Part shown: one piece after another, positions 33,175 through 41,991 of the stretch
Layout: each line of letters begins with the position of its first letter
Numbering within the stretch: the first letter of the stretch is position 1
Assembly: GCA_029560815.1 (NCBI GenBank)
Contig: JAKQKF010000168.1
Coordinates: 1 to 42,311, forward strand
Direction of reading: 5' to 3'
Source of the DNA: a bacterium
GTDB taxonomy: Bacteria > KSB1 > UBA2214
Length of the DNA: 42,311 nucleotides
Program-made: the position numbers and the translations under genes
Notes under the pieces: model-generated
The model's database searches: none
What the model saw: only the letters and a program-made list of their open reading frames with translations
What the model was told of the DNA's origin: nothing

Positions 33175-35640
33175 TCACGGTTGAATGTCGGAAACCGTCT
33201 CGTTGACTTTAGAGAACTGATACTCCGGGACCAGGTCGGACAAAGCCCGGCGCACGGCATCCGCCGAGTGCAGAAGGCTTTGTTCGATGAGCTGATCGAT
33301 GCGCGGCGCCAGCTCCGGCAGAGGGTATATCTGCTTGGGCACGATGCGGCTGATCAATTTGTGGCTGGTCGACAGACAGCTCTCCTCCTCACCCACCAAC
33401 TCCTCGTAGAGCTTCTCGCCGGGACGCAGGCCCACCTGCTTGATCTCAATATCGGTGTAGGGCCGGAGGCCGGAGCGTTTAATCATATCGGCGGCCAGCT
33501 TCTCGATTCTGACCATCTGCCCCATGTTGAGGATGTAGATCTCGCCGCTCTCGCCGATGGTCACCGCCTGCAGGATCAGATTGACCGCCTCCGGGATGCT
33601 CATGAAAAAGCGTTCGATCCGCTTGTCGGTCAGGGTTACCGGTCCGCCCGCCTGGATCTGCTTCATAAAGAGGGGCACGACACTGCCATGGCTGCCGAGC
33701 ACATTACCGAAACGAACGGTGATAAAACGCGTGTTGCTGTAGGGCGCAAAGGCCTGGAAAAAGAGCTCGGCCACCCGCTTGGTCGCTCCCATCACGCTCG
33801 AGGGATTGACGGCTTTGTCTGTGGAGACAAAGACAAAATGGCCCACACCGTAGCGGTCTGCACAGCGCGCCATGACCCGCGATCCGAGGATGTTGTTGCG
33901 CACCGCTTCATCGGAATTGGCCTCACTGAGCGGGACATGCTTCTGCGCTGCTGTGTGAAAGACAATCTCGGGCCTTGTCTCGGAGAAGATCTTTTCCATT
34001 TTCTCCACGTCGGTAATATCGCCGAGGAGAAATCTCAGCTCCGCATTGGGGCTGACGGGCAGCTCGCTCTGCAGTTCAAAGAGATAGTTCTCACTGCGGT
34101 CGAGCAGGATCATCTGCCGGGGATGCTGCGCGAAAACCTGCCTTACCAGCTCGGAACCGATGGAGCCTCCGGCGCCGGTGATGAGGATGCGTTTGCCGGT
34201 GATAAAATTCTGGATCGCGTCGAGATCAAGGCTCAACCGCTTGCGGCCGAGCAGGTCGGTGACATCGACATCACGCACCTTGGAGAGGTGGATGCGGCCG
34301 CTCACCACATCGGCAATGGCCGGCACGATGCGGTGTTTCAGCTTGGTCTTTTCGCAGTAGGAGAGGATATCGGCCAGTTCTTCGGAGGCGATATTGCTGA
34401 TCGCGATAAAAATCTCCTCGGCGCGCAGCATTTTGGCGGCATGGGGGATATCCTTGCGGTTGCCGAAGACCTCGATGCCGTGCAGGGCGGTGCCGATCTT
34501 TTGCGGATCGTCATCGATAAAGCCCACGATCACATAGGGGTGACTGTTCTTGTTCTGCTCGCGGATGAGCATCTCGCCGACGCTGCCGGCACCGATAACC
34601 AGCACCTGTTTGGCGACCAGATAGCTCTGTGCGGGCTCTTTTTCGCTCTGGATGCGCAGGAAGAGGCGGACGCCGGCCATGGCACCGAGCAGGAAGAGCC
34701 AGTCGATGAAAAAGATCGAACGCGACAGGACACGCAAACCGATGAAAAAGATGACGATAACGGTGGCAAGGGTGCTGTAGGTGACCGCCTTGGCCATCTT
34801 GAAAAGATCCGGCAGCCCGATATACTTGTAAAGCCCCTGATAGAGACGGAAGTAGATGAAAAAAAGAGCGCGCAGGGCGACCACGACCGGCAGGCTGCGG
34901 GTAAAGTTATGCAGCTCCTCTCCGGGGATATGCCAGTCGAAGCGGAGGCAGTAGGCAAGAAAATAGACGCTGATGACCAGGAACATGTCGATGACGAAGA
35001 GCACCGGCCAGCTTGATTTCTTCTGGCGGTAAAAGGGCCGGAAGAGTCCGGAAAGGGTCGCCGAAATGCCCAGCCAGATCCAGCGCAGGTCATTGGCGAA
35101 GCGCGGATTGGCGGCGTAGCGCAGATCTATTTTCAGCTTTTCGGGCATGAGATAGTTGATATAATAGGATTCGACATCCTCGAGGTTTTCCGGCAGCATC
35201 TCCGCTTCATCCCTGCCGATGATCTGCGCCGGCCCGACCAGACCCGGCCTCACCTCCAGCACCCGGCGCTGCTCCTCCGTGTAGAGATCGACCATGCGTG
35301 GGATCTCGGGCCGCGGCCCGACCACGCTCATCTCGCCCTTGAGGACATTGTAGAGCTGCGGCAGCTCATCCAGCTTGGTCAGGCGCAGAATCCTGCCGAT
35401 GCGCGTCTCGCGCGGATCGCCGCGCGGACTGATACCCGGCCCCTTGGCAGACGCATCGGCCACCATGGTGCGCAGCTTGTAGATGATGAACGGCTTGCCA
35501 AAGCGCCCCACCCTCTCCTGACGGAAGAAAACCGGGCCTTTCGAAGTCGCCTTGATGGCAACGGACAGGATCAGTAAAAATGGGGCCGAAATGACCAGGC
35601 CAGCGATAGCGAACAGAATGTCAAAAGTGCGCTTGATCAT
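33175..35640 (-). CDS. Phosphoglycosyltransferase fused to a WbpM/PglF-type UDP-sugar 4,6-dehydratase
   Basis: One 821-residue frame joins the pathway's initiating enzyme to a sugar-synthesis enzyme. Residues 1-195 are a small monotopic phosphoglycosyltransferase (PglC-like): re-entrant helix DILFAIAGLVISAPFLLIL, KGPVFFRQERVG, YKLRTM, catalytic Asp91-Glu92 (KLDELPQ) and VVGPRPE. Residues about 212-325 hold four membrane helices, 344-480 a first nucleotide-binding domain (VLVIGAGSVGE), and 483-800 the dehydratase domain with NAD loop GAGGSIG (489-495), STDK (606-609), Met617 and Lys621, matching the Ser/Thr-Met-Lys triad of WbpM. It should make UDP-4-keto-6-deoxy-GlcNAc-type sugars and load a phosphosugar on undecaprenyl phosphate. 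The DegT gene overlaps it by 20 bases. No frameshift is seen across the junction. Confidence 0.9.
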   Translation of the reverse strand: MIKRTFDILFAIAGLVISAPFLLILSVAIKATSKGPVFFRQERVGRFGKPFIIYKLRTMVADASAKGPGISPRGDPRETRIGRILRLTKLDELPQLYNVLKGEMSVVGPRPEIPRMVDLYTEEQRRVLEVRPGLVGPAQIIGRDEAEMLPENLEDVESYYINYLMPEKLKIDLRYAANPRFANDLRWIWLGISATLSGLFRPFYRQKKSSWPVLFVIDMFLVISVYFLAYCLRFDWHIPGEELHNFTRSLPVVVALRALFFIYFRLYQGLYKYIGLPDLFKMAKAVTYSTLATVIVIFFIGLRVLSRSIFFIDWLFLLGAMAGVRLFLRIQSEKEPAQSYLVAKQVLVIGAGSVGEMLIREQNKNSHPYVIVGFIDDDPQKIGTALHGIEVFGNRKDIPHAAKMLRAEEIFIAISNIASEELADILSYCEKTKLKHRIVPAIADVVSGRIHLSKVRDVDVTDLLGRKRLSLDLDAIQNFITGKRILITGAGGSIGSELVRQVFAQHPRQMILLDRSENYLFELQSELPVSPNAELRFLLGDITDVEKMEKIFSETRPEIVFHTAAQKHVPLSEANSDEAVRNNILGSRVMARCADRYGVGHFVFVSTDKAVNPSSVMGATKRVAELFFQAFAPYSNTRFITVRFGNVLGSHGSVVPLFMKQIQAGGPVTLTDKRIERFFMSIPEAVNLILQAVTIGESGEIYILNMGQMVRIEKLAADMIKRSGLRPYTDIEIKQVGLRPGEKLYEELVGEEESCLSTSHKLISRIVPKQIYPLPELAPRIDQLIEQSLLHSADAVRRALSDLVPEYQFSKVNETVSDIQP

Positions 35641-36838
35641 GGTATACCATCCCCCTCTTTGGGCGATACCTCGCAGTACGGTGCAGCTGGCGGCGCAGAA
35701 TGGAGCAGATATGGGCCACCTCTTCGAGCTTCAGAGTCGGATACAACGGCAGGGAGATGGCGCTCCGGTATTGTCGTTCCGCCTCGGGGAAATCCCCGGG
35801 GCCATAGGAGAAAGCCTGCTGATAATAGCGGTGCAAATGCAGGGGGATGAAATGGACACTCACGCCGATGCCCGCATCCTTGAGCTCCTCAATCAGATCA
35901 TCCCGCTGGTTAGGCGGCCGCTCCCCGCCCAGGCGGATGATGTAGAGATGCCAGGCATGCCTGGTCCCGGGCCTCTCCTCGGGCAGGATCAGGTCGGGGA
36001 TGCCGGCCAGACCTTCATGATAGGCCTCGACGAGCCGGCGCCGGCGCTCCTGCATCGCCTCGAACTTGCGCAGCTGCACCAGGCCAATGGCCGCCTGGAT
36101 ATCCGAAAGGTTATACTTGTAACCCAGTTCGCAGATCTCATACCGCCAGCTCCCCTTGGCGGAATAGCGTGTCCAGGCATCGCGGGAAAGGCCGTGCAGG
36201 CTGAGCTGACGCATCAAGTCGGCGGTGGTCTCCGAATCGGTGGTGACCATCCCGCCCTCCCCTGTCGTCAGATTCTTGGTCGCGTAAAAACTAAAGACCG
36301 TCAGGGTGCCGATGCTCCCCACCGGCCGGCCTTCATACCAGGTTCCGATCGCATGAGCGGCATCCTCAACCACGCCGATGCGATGGCTGCGCGCCAGACG
36401 CATGATCTCGCTCATATTGCAGGGGTCGCCGGCCATATGCACCGGCACGATGGCTTTGGTTTTTGCTGTAATCGCAGCGGCGATCTTGCCGGGATCGATA
36501 TTGAACCCCCCTCTCTCGACATCGGCAAAGACCGGCCGGGCGCCCGTATGCACGATGGTCTCGCCAGTCGCCGAAAAGGTATACGGGGTGGTGATCACTT
36601 CGTCACCAGGCCCAACTCCAAGAGCCAGCAGGGCCAGATGCAACCCCGAGGTGCAGGAATTGACCGCCACCGCATATTTGGCCATGGTCAGCGCCGCCAC
36701 CTCTTTTTCGAACTGCGCGGCCTTGGAACCGGTGGTCAGCCAGCCAGAGCGCAAAACCTCTTTCACTGCAGCCACCTCATCGGCGCCGATGCTGGGCAGA
36801 TGGTAGGGAATGCGGCGTTTAAGCCGGGAATCGGCCAC
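35621..36838 (-). CDS. DegT/DnrJ/EryC1/StrS-family sugar aminotransferase
   Basis: The 405-residue product is a fold-type I PLP enzyme that aminates keto-sugar nucleotides. Visible features are SGWLTTGSKAAQFEKEVA, NSCTSGLHLALLALGVGPGDEVITTPYTF, EDAAHAIGTWYEGRPVG and FSFYATKNLTTGEGG with the PLP lysine. It resembles PglE/ArnB/WbpE. Paired with the fused dehydratase immediately downstream, it would turn the 4-keto sugar into a 4-amino-4,6-dideoxy sugar, the type of amino sugar the formyltransferase fusion could act on. AGGAGG upstream supports ATG 36838, 12 bases past the kinase gene's... upstream neighbour in map order; it overlaps the fusion gene by 20 bases. Confidence 0.9.
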   Translation of the reverse strand: MADSRLKRRIPYHLPSIGADEVAAVKEVLRSGWLTTGSKAAQFEKEVAALTMAKYAVAVNSCTSGLHLALLALGVGPGDEVITTPYTFSATGETIVHTGARPVFADVERGGFNIDPGKIAAAITAKTKAIVPVHMAGDPCNMSEIMRLARSHRIGVVEDAAHAIGTWYEGRPVGSIGTLTVFSFYATKNLTTGEGGMVTTDSETTADLMRQLSLHGLSRDAWTRYSAKGSWRYEICELGYKYNLSDIQAAIGLVQLRKFEAMQERRRRLVEAYHEGLAGIPDLILPEERPGTRHAWHLYIIRLGGERPPNQRDDLIEELKDAGIGVSVHFIPLHLHRYYQQAFSYGPGDFPEAERQYRSAISLPLYPTLKLEEVAHICSILRRQLHRTARYRPKRGMVYHDQAHF

Positions 36839-36850
36839 TCTTCCTCCTGA

Positions 36851-37558
36851 TTAACTGTTTTCCAAATCCGTATAGTGATAGGAATAGTATTTCTGCTGAT
36901 AATAGTAGGGCAGCACCTCACCCATGTCATTGAGAACCACGCCGAGAATCGGCTTGCGGGTCTCCTTGAGCAATTCCACCGCCCGCTTCACCACCTCCCG
37001 GTTGGTCCGGCCGGAGAGAATTACCATGATGATGCCATCGACGTTCTCCGCCAGTTTGAGCGTGTCGCCGACATTCAGGACCGGAGGGGCATCGATGACG
37101 ATGGTCTCGTAATAGAGGCGCAGGTGGGAAAAGAGCTCCTCGGTGCGGCCGAAACTCATCAATTCAAAGGGATTGGGCGCAGTGCGGCCGGCAGAGATGA
37201 CGTGCAGTCCCGGAAATTTGGTCGTCTGAACAGCCTGGGTCAGCTCCAGCCCCTCACTGAGGATCTCAGTCAGACCATTGACCTGCTCCAGCTCCATCTT
37301 TTTGTGCAGGGTGGGGCGGTTCAGATCGCAGTCGAGAATGAGATGATTCTTCTGCGTCGCCAGGGCGGCCGTGATCCCGATGTAGGCCGCGATGGTCGTT
37401 TTGCCCTCCCCGGCAATGGCGCTGGTGACCATCATCGTCTGGGGAACCTGGCCCTGCACCGGCTGCTTGAGCCGGGTGTAAAGCCTGAAAAACTCAGCAA
37501 AATAGGGCGAGCGTTCGCTGTATTCCGAGATGCCTCTCAAGGTGCCGTTCAACTTCAC
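36851..37558 (-). CDS. CpsD/CapB-family tyrosine kinase regulating polysaccharide export
   Basis: The 235-residue product is a bacterial tyrosine (BY) kinase of the P-loop MinD-like type: Walker A TSAIAGEGKTTIAAY, Walker A' LILDCDLNRPTLHKK, Walker B IVIDAPPVL, and a C-terminal tyrosine cluster (YYYQQKYYSYHY, seven Tyr) for autophosphorylation. It works with the co-polymerase encoded just upstream, which acts as its membrane activator; phosphorylation cycles set chain length and export. A GTG at 37558 has AGGGAG six bases upstream, so it is preferred over ATG 37594, which has no ribosome site and would overlap the upstream gene by 26 bases. The aminotransferase gene follows 12 bases after its stop. 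Confidence 0.88.
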   Translation of the reverse strand: MKLNGTLRGISEYSERSPYFAEFFRLYTRLKQPVQGQVPQTMMVTSAIAGEGKTTIAAYIGITAALATQKNHLILDCDLNRPTLHKKMELEQVNGLTEILSEGLELTQAVQTTKFPGLHVISAGRTAPNPFELMSFGRTEELFSHLRLYYETIVIDAPPVLNVGDTLKLAENVDGIIMVILSGRTNREVVKRAVELLKETRKPILGVVLNDMGEVLPYYYQQKYYSYHYTDLENS

Positions 37559-37564
37559 ATCTTT

Positions 37565-37570
37565 CTCCCT
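37565..37570 (-). promoter_or_regulatory. Ribosome binding site deciding the kinase GTG start
   Basis: AGGGAG on the minus strand lies six bases before GTG 37558 and overlaps the stop codon of the co-polymerase gene (37571-37569), a normal coupled arrangement. Confidence 0.55.
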
Positions 37571-39137
37571 ATTGGTTGAAAATGCGGAACACAAGCATAA
37601 GCGAAACTATGGCCAGGATGGGAATGGCGACCGCCACTGCGTAGCGCCTGTGCCTTCTGCGCGTGATCTCCAGACGGGTCTCGATCTTGGGGATAGCCGC
37701 CAGCACCGGGATTTTAAAAAGCGTGGAGACATCCTCGACTGAGCGAATGGTCACATCGAGAGTCTCCCGGATCATGACCAGGGCCAGACCGATGCCGCAT
37801 CCCAGCACCAGGGCGATAAACATCCCGCGAGCCCGCTTGGGACTGATCCGCTCAAGCGGCCGCTGCGGCGGCGAGATCAGCTTGAAGCGCATCTTGGTCT
37901 CAGTCACCTGCGCCGACTCGCGGATCTGTGATCCCTGCGTCGTCTGCAGGAGCGCCTCGTAAATCTGCCGATTGATCTGTACGTCCCGCTCCAGCTTGGT
38001 GCGCACCCCCTCCTGTGAAGGCTGACGGCGCATGGTATTGGTGTGGCCGGAGATGATGCCGCTCAAGACCTCACTGGAACGCTGCAAGGAGGCTACGTCA
38101 GCCCGCACCTCCTCCAGACGGATGGCCGCAGCGACAATTTGCGGGCTCTGCCCGCTGAAGGAAGAAGCGACCGTGCTGCTGATCCGCTCATAAAGCTCTT
38201 TCTTGAGCTGCCCGATCTCCTGATTGAGAAGGATGACCTCTGCATCTTTCCAGCTGAATTTCTTCAACATCTCACACACATCCTGGGAGCGGCTGATAAG
38301 ACGCGACTTGATCTCCTGCACCTCGGCATCGAGCTGGCTCCGGTAGGTGAGCGGGATGTCGTGCAGGGGGCCGTTGAGCAGCTTTTGCATCTGATCGCGC
38401 TTGGACTGCAGATCGATGTCCGTGGAGAGCTTGACCGACTGGACTTCGGTGAGCTTTTCACTGCTCAGCTGGCTCTCGCTCAACCCCTCTTCCATCATGG
38501 ATTGCCGGAAAGAGTTCAGACGGTTTTCGCTTTCATCGAGCCGTTTGCGGTAGATATCCAACTGCTGGGAACTGAAATCGCTGGCCACAGAGACCGTCTG
38601 CATCTCGTTGTGCTGCGATTCCGCAATGGCCGTTCTGGTCACGACCGAGGCGAGCCTGAAAGCTCGCTCCGAAGAGGGAGCCCTGGCGCTGATTTCGATC
38701 AGATTGTAGGCGCGCATCCTGGTCGAAATGTGAGTGAGCAGATACTCCAGATAGACCTGCCGCGCGATCACCTCGCGATCGAAGTGAGGATTCTCATAGC
38801 CGAGCTGGGTGATCCTGGCATTCAGTTTGGGATCCTGGCGGATATCGGTGCTGTCAATCAAACTGGTCAGAAAATCCTCGCTGGTGATGCGGCGCCGGAA
38901 GAAATCGATCTCGGTGTTGGCCGCCGCATTATTGGGTACAAAGCGCAGCGAACTGCCGGAAAGCAGATCCGTATCGATGATCATCACCGTTGCGGCCGAC
39001 TCATAGACGGGATTTGCCGTAAAGGCGTAGTACAATCCCCCTGCAATCGCCAGAAATATGCTGACCAGAATATACCAACGGCCGCGAAAGAGAAGCTGCC
39101 ACCACATTTTCAAGTCACGGCTGTTCATTTTTGCCAT
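37569..39137 (-). CDS. Wzz/GumC-type polysaccharide co-polymerase
   Basis: The 522-residue inner-membrane protein has the Wzz topology: N-terminal helix (WYILVSIFLAIAGGLYYAF), a large periplasmic region with coiled-coil heptads, a Pro-rich stretch ISPPQRPLERISPKR, a helix (GMFIALVLGCGIGLALVM), and a second C-terminal helix (VAVAIPILAIVSLMLVF) after a VEDVSTLFKIPVLAAIP cytoplasmic segment. It controls chain length and links Wzy to the outer-membrane exporter; its kinase domain is a separate protein, encoded next. Starts at 39152, 39137 and 39128 are possible; GAGG nine bases before 39137 decides it. The exporter gene ends just upstream. Confidence 0.88.
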   Translation of the reverse strand: MAKMNSRDLKMWWQLLFRGRWYILVSIFLAIAGGLYYAFTANPVYESAATVMIIDTDLLSGSSLRFVPNNAAANTEIDFFRRRITSEDFLTSLIDSTDIRQDPKLNARITQLGYENPHFDREVIARQVYLEYLLTHISTRMRAYNLIEISARAPSSERAFRLASVVTRTAIAESQHNEMQTVSVASDFSSQQLDIYRKRLDESENRLNSFRQSMMEEGLSESQLSSEKLTEVQSVKLSTDIDLQSKRDQMQKLLNGPLHDIPLTYRSQLDAEVQEIKSRLISRSQDVCEMLKKFSWKDAEVILLNQEIGQLKKELYERISSTVASSFSGQSPQIVAAAIRLEEVRADVASLQRSSEVLSGIISGHTNTMRRQPSQEGVRTKLERDVQINRQIYEALLQTTQGSQIRESAQVTETKMRFKLISPPQRPLERISPKRARGMFIALVLGCGIGLALVMIRETLDVTIRSVEDVSTLFKIPVLAAIPKIETRLEITRRRHRRYAVAVAIPILAIVSLMLVFRIFNQ

Positions 39138-39163
39138 GGTCTTATACCTCATTGTAACGGTTT

Positions 39164-40123
39164 CTATCGATCAGCCACCACACTATAGGCCAGGGAGGTG
39201 AGCACAGCCCCGGTGAAAATCATGATAAAATCCCAGGCCACACTCTCCCGGAAAATATTCTTGCGCGGAACGTAGATGGTATCGCCCCCCTTGACCATGA
39301 AAAAGGAGGGGGAGCTCTCATCGGCATATTTTTTAACGTTGACCCTGGTGACGCTGGAAAAGGCCCCGTTTTTGCGGATCACCCGGACCTGGTTCAGTTT
39401 GGCTGTGGCGGTCGGCCCGCCGGCGGTGATCAGGGCCTCGAGCAGGTTGAGCTCCTTGTTGAAGGTGAAAACTCCAGAATTTCCCACTTCGCCATAGATG
39501 AAGAGGACGTTGGGCTGCGCCTGCATCGACTGGATGCCGGAACCGGCGACATTGCCGACGACCGCGGGGACGTAAATGTTGTCGCCCGGCTCGACCACGG
39601 GCAAGAGCTGGAAATTGCGGTTGCGCAGGATCTCGGCCACATCCACGGTCATGGTGCGCGGCTCACCCTCCGGCGTCTTGCGGATGACCAGCACATTGTT
39701 GAGGTTGGCTGTCTCCAGGGGTCCGCCGGCTTCGGAGATGATATCCCAGAGGTTGGGGATGACCTCAAAGGTATACTTGCGAGGCTCGCGGACATGGCCC
39801 ATGACGTAGACCTTGCGGCTGCCGTACTCGGTCACCTTGACCGAGGCGTTGGTGATCCGGCGATTATAGAGGGAGATCCGTTCCACAATCTGCTCGGAGA
39901 GCTGGCTCAGCGTCAGTCCATCAGCCTTGATTGTGCCGCCGATCGGCAGATTGATCTGACCCGAGGCATCGACGCGGGCGGTGATATTGAGCTCGTTGTC
40001 CTGCCAAAAGGTCACTTCGAGCATATCGTCCTTGCCGATCGTATATTCCTGCGCCCGCGCATTGAAAACCAGGAGCAACCATAAGCCTGCTGTGATCAGG
40101 GATCGAAATCTGCTGCGCTTCAT
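39164..40123 (-). CDS. Wza-type outer-membrane polysaccharide exporter
   Basis: The 319-residue product has a signal peptide (SLITAGLWLLLVFNARA) and then the Poly_export and SLBB domains: YTIGKDDMLEVTFWQDNELNI, RVDASGQINLPIGGTIKADGLT, GSRKVYVMGHVREPRKYTF and FIYGEVGNSGVFTF, ending with VEPGDNIYVP and KGGDTIYVP repeats. The C-terminal helix (WDFIMIFTGAVLTSLAYSVV) should form the outer-membrane pore. E. coli Wza is a lipoprotein; here the signal sequence has no lipobox cysteine. GGAG seven bases before ATG 40123 is the best ribosome site; ATG 40126 and 40144 are alternatives. It sits at the head of the export genes with the co-polymerase and kinase downstream. Confidence 0.9.
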   Translation of the reverse strand: MKRSRFRSLITAGLWLLLVFNARAQEYTIGKDDMLEVTFWQDNELNITARVDASGQINLPIGGTIKADGLTLSQLSEQIVERISLYNRRITNASVKVTEYGSRKVYVMGHVREPRKYTFEVIPNLWDIISEAGGPLETANLNNVLVIRKTPEGEPRTMTVDVAEILRNRNFQLLPVVEPGDNIYVPAVVGNVAGSGIQSMQAQPNVLFIYGEVGNSGVFTFNKELNLLEALITAGGPTATAKLNQVRVIRKNGAFSSVTRVNVKKYADESSPSFFMVKGGDTIYVPRKNIFRESVAWDFIMIFTGAVLTSLAYSVVADR

Positions 40124-40149
40124 CATCCAGCTCCAATCTTTCATTTCGG

Positions 40150-41991
40150 TTATGGCAGGGTGGTCCCGTATACCGTGTTGCTGCCGGTCGACCTCTGCAT
40201 CATGTCATAGACGTAGATCTTGTAGTAGTAGGTGGTATTAGCGGCCAGACCGACATCATCGTGCATGGTCGTGGCTGCATTGTTGATGATCACGATGGGA
40301 ATTCCCGAATTGTCGACCGAGGCGGTGTTCGCCCGGTAGATGCGGTAGCTGAGAAACCCGCTGGCGCGGCTTGCACTCCAGGTCAGGCGCATGGCCCCGG
40401 CGGCGCTGGCGGCGGGCGCAGCAAGCAGGACCGCATCCGGCTTTTCATCCGGGTAGGTCGTGACCGAGACGGGATTGCTGGCGCTCATCCCGCCCGACTG
40501 ATCGACGGTGTAGAGCCGGTACCAGTAGGTCGTATTGGGCTCCAGCCCGCTCTCCTGATACTGTGTCGTCGACCGGGTGGCGATCAGGGCAATCTGCAGG
40601 TCGCCGCTGCCCACTTCGCCTGTGCTGCCGCGAAAAAGGCGATAATGGGCAAAATCGGTCTCGTTGTTCTGGCTCCAGCTCAAAATCAGGCTCGTGGTGG
40701 TCACGTTGAGCGGGGACTGGAGTACCGCGGCCTGGGGCGCAGCATCCGTGGAGGTCCGGCCGCTGACGATATTGCTTCCGGACATAAGTCCCTGCTTGTC
40801 GATGACGTAGAGCCGGTAATAATATTCATGATTATAGGCCAGCAGCGAATCGACAAAATTGTTGGCTGTCGCCATCGAAAAAGCCGCCACCATCAACGAG
40901 GTGGAGTCGACCTGCGGCATGTCGGCGCGGAAGAGCTTGTAGAGCGAAAAATCGGCTTCCGCATTGACCGTCCAGGTCAGGTTGAGGGCGTCCGTCCTGC
41001 CGCTGATGCGGTCGGGCTTGAAAAGCTGGACCGGCCGCGGCGGATTCTGGATGGTCAGAGTCTGCGGCGAGACAAAGGGATCGGAGACGTTGCCGGCGAG
41101 GTCGGTAAAGGTGCCGGCGAGTGAGAGATTAAAGATATCCTCACAGGGCGGAATGGTGTAGGCATGGGTGTAAAGACCGTCATTGGCCTTGACATCTCCA
41201 TGCGTGCCGTCGTCATGCAGTCGCACCTCGCCGAGAATCGAGCCGAGATCCACGGCTGCGCTGCCGTAGGGTTCATTGGTCCGCATCTGAAAGGTGACGA
41301 TCTCTCCGGTACGGCGTCCGCCGGCAGCGCCGCTCATTTCCAGAGTGTAGATCGCCGCTCTGGTATCCAGCTGGATGTCGTCGGCGACCGGTGCTCCGGT
41401 CTGGTTGCCCTCGCTGTCCAGGAAGAGGGCGTAGATGTATTTCTGCCCATCACCGGGCGGGAAAGCCCAGCTGATCTGTTCGCTGTAGAGCTGCCAGTTC
41501 GCCCGCGCCATATTCGTGTCCGGAGCGACCTTGACGTAACGCGTCCCGCCCGGAGCGATGAAACGCAGGGTGACGGTGGTTGAGTTGGTGTAGAGGGCGC
41601 CGTCGTTGATGAGCAGGGAGTAGAGGCCCGGCCGGGCGGAGACGGGCTCACCCGGCGCGCCACGAAATCCCGCCCGGTTGCCGGCGGCGACGCGATAGAG
41701 ATAGCGCTGGCCGTTGAGCAGCCCCTCATCATCATAAAAGGGGGCTGCACAGGAATCGATCAGGAGTGAAGGGGCCTGCAAACTGTCCGCGCGAAAAATA
41801 AAATAGCGCTCGATCTCGCCGGCGGGTGGGTTCCAGGTAAGATGGACCGAACGGTCGCCGACCCGGGCGGCCAGGTGGCCCGGCGCGGCGGGATAGTTGC
41901 TGCCCGGATTGCGCACCGGCTCGGTGAGCTGATTGCAGGCCAGCAATGAAAGCAGCAGCACCCAGGCCGCCAGAACAATGCGGCTCTTCAT
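40150..41991 (-). CDS. FnIII-repeat lipoprotein
   Basis: The 613-residue product starts with a lipoprotein signal (VLLLSLLAC, Cys19) and then shows four fibronectin-III-like modules: SVHLTWNPPAGEIERYFIFR, ALNLTWTVNAEADFSLYKLFR, LILSWSQNNETDFAHYRLFR and MRLTWSASRASGFLSYRIYR, each ending in a YYYxLY or YYYKIY strand. Between the first two lies an Ig-like part (VRLHDDGTHGDVKANDGLYTHAY). It is probably an outer-membrane or periplasmic surface protein; no enzyme motif was seen. GGAGG seven bases before ATG 41991 fixes the start, and the ATG overlaps the preceding gene's stop as ATGA, so the two are translationally coupled. A stabilising or anchoring role for the exporter is possible (inference). 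Confidence 0.8.
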   Translation of the reverse strand: MKSRIVLAAWVLLLSLLACNQLTEPVRNPGSNYPAAPGHLAARVGDRSVHLTWNPPAGEIERYFIFRADSLQAPSLLIDSCAAPFYDDEGLLNGQRYLYRVAAGNRAGFRGAPGEPVSARPGLYSLLINDGALYTNSTTVTLRFIAPGGTRYVKVAPDTNMARANWQLYSEQISWAFPPGDGQKYIYALFLDSEGNQTGAPVADDIQLDTRAAIYTLEMSGAAGGRRTGEIVTFQMRTNEPYGSAAVDLGSILGEVRLHDDGTHGDVKANDGLYTHAYTIPPCEDIFNLSLAGTFTDLAGNVSDPFVSPQTLTIQNPPRPVQLFKPDRISGRTDALNLTWTVNAEADFSLYKLFRADMPQVDSTSLMVAAFSMATANNFVDSLLAYNHEYYYRLYVIDKQGLMSGSNIVSGRTSTDAAPQAAVLQSPLNVTTTSLILSWSQNNETDFAHYRLFRGSTGEVGSGDLQIALIATRSTTQYQESGLEPNTTYWYRLYTVDQSGGMSASNPVSVTTYPDEKPDAVLLAAPAASAAGAMRLTWSASRASGFLSYRIYRANTASVDNSGIPIVIINNAATTMHDDVGLAANTTYYYKIYVYDMMQRSTGSNTVYGTTLP

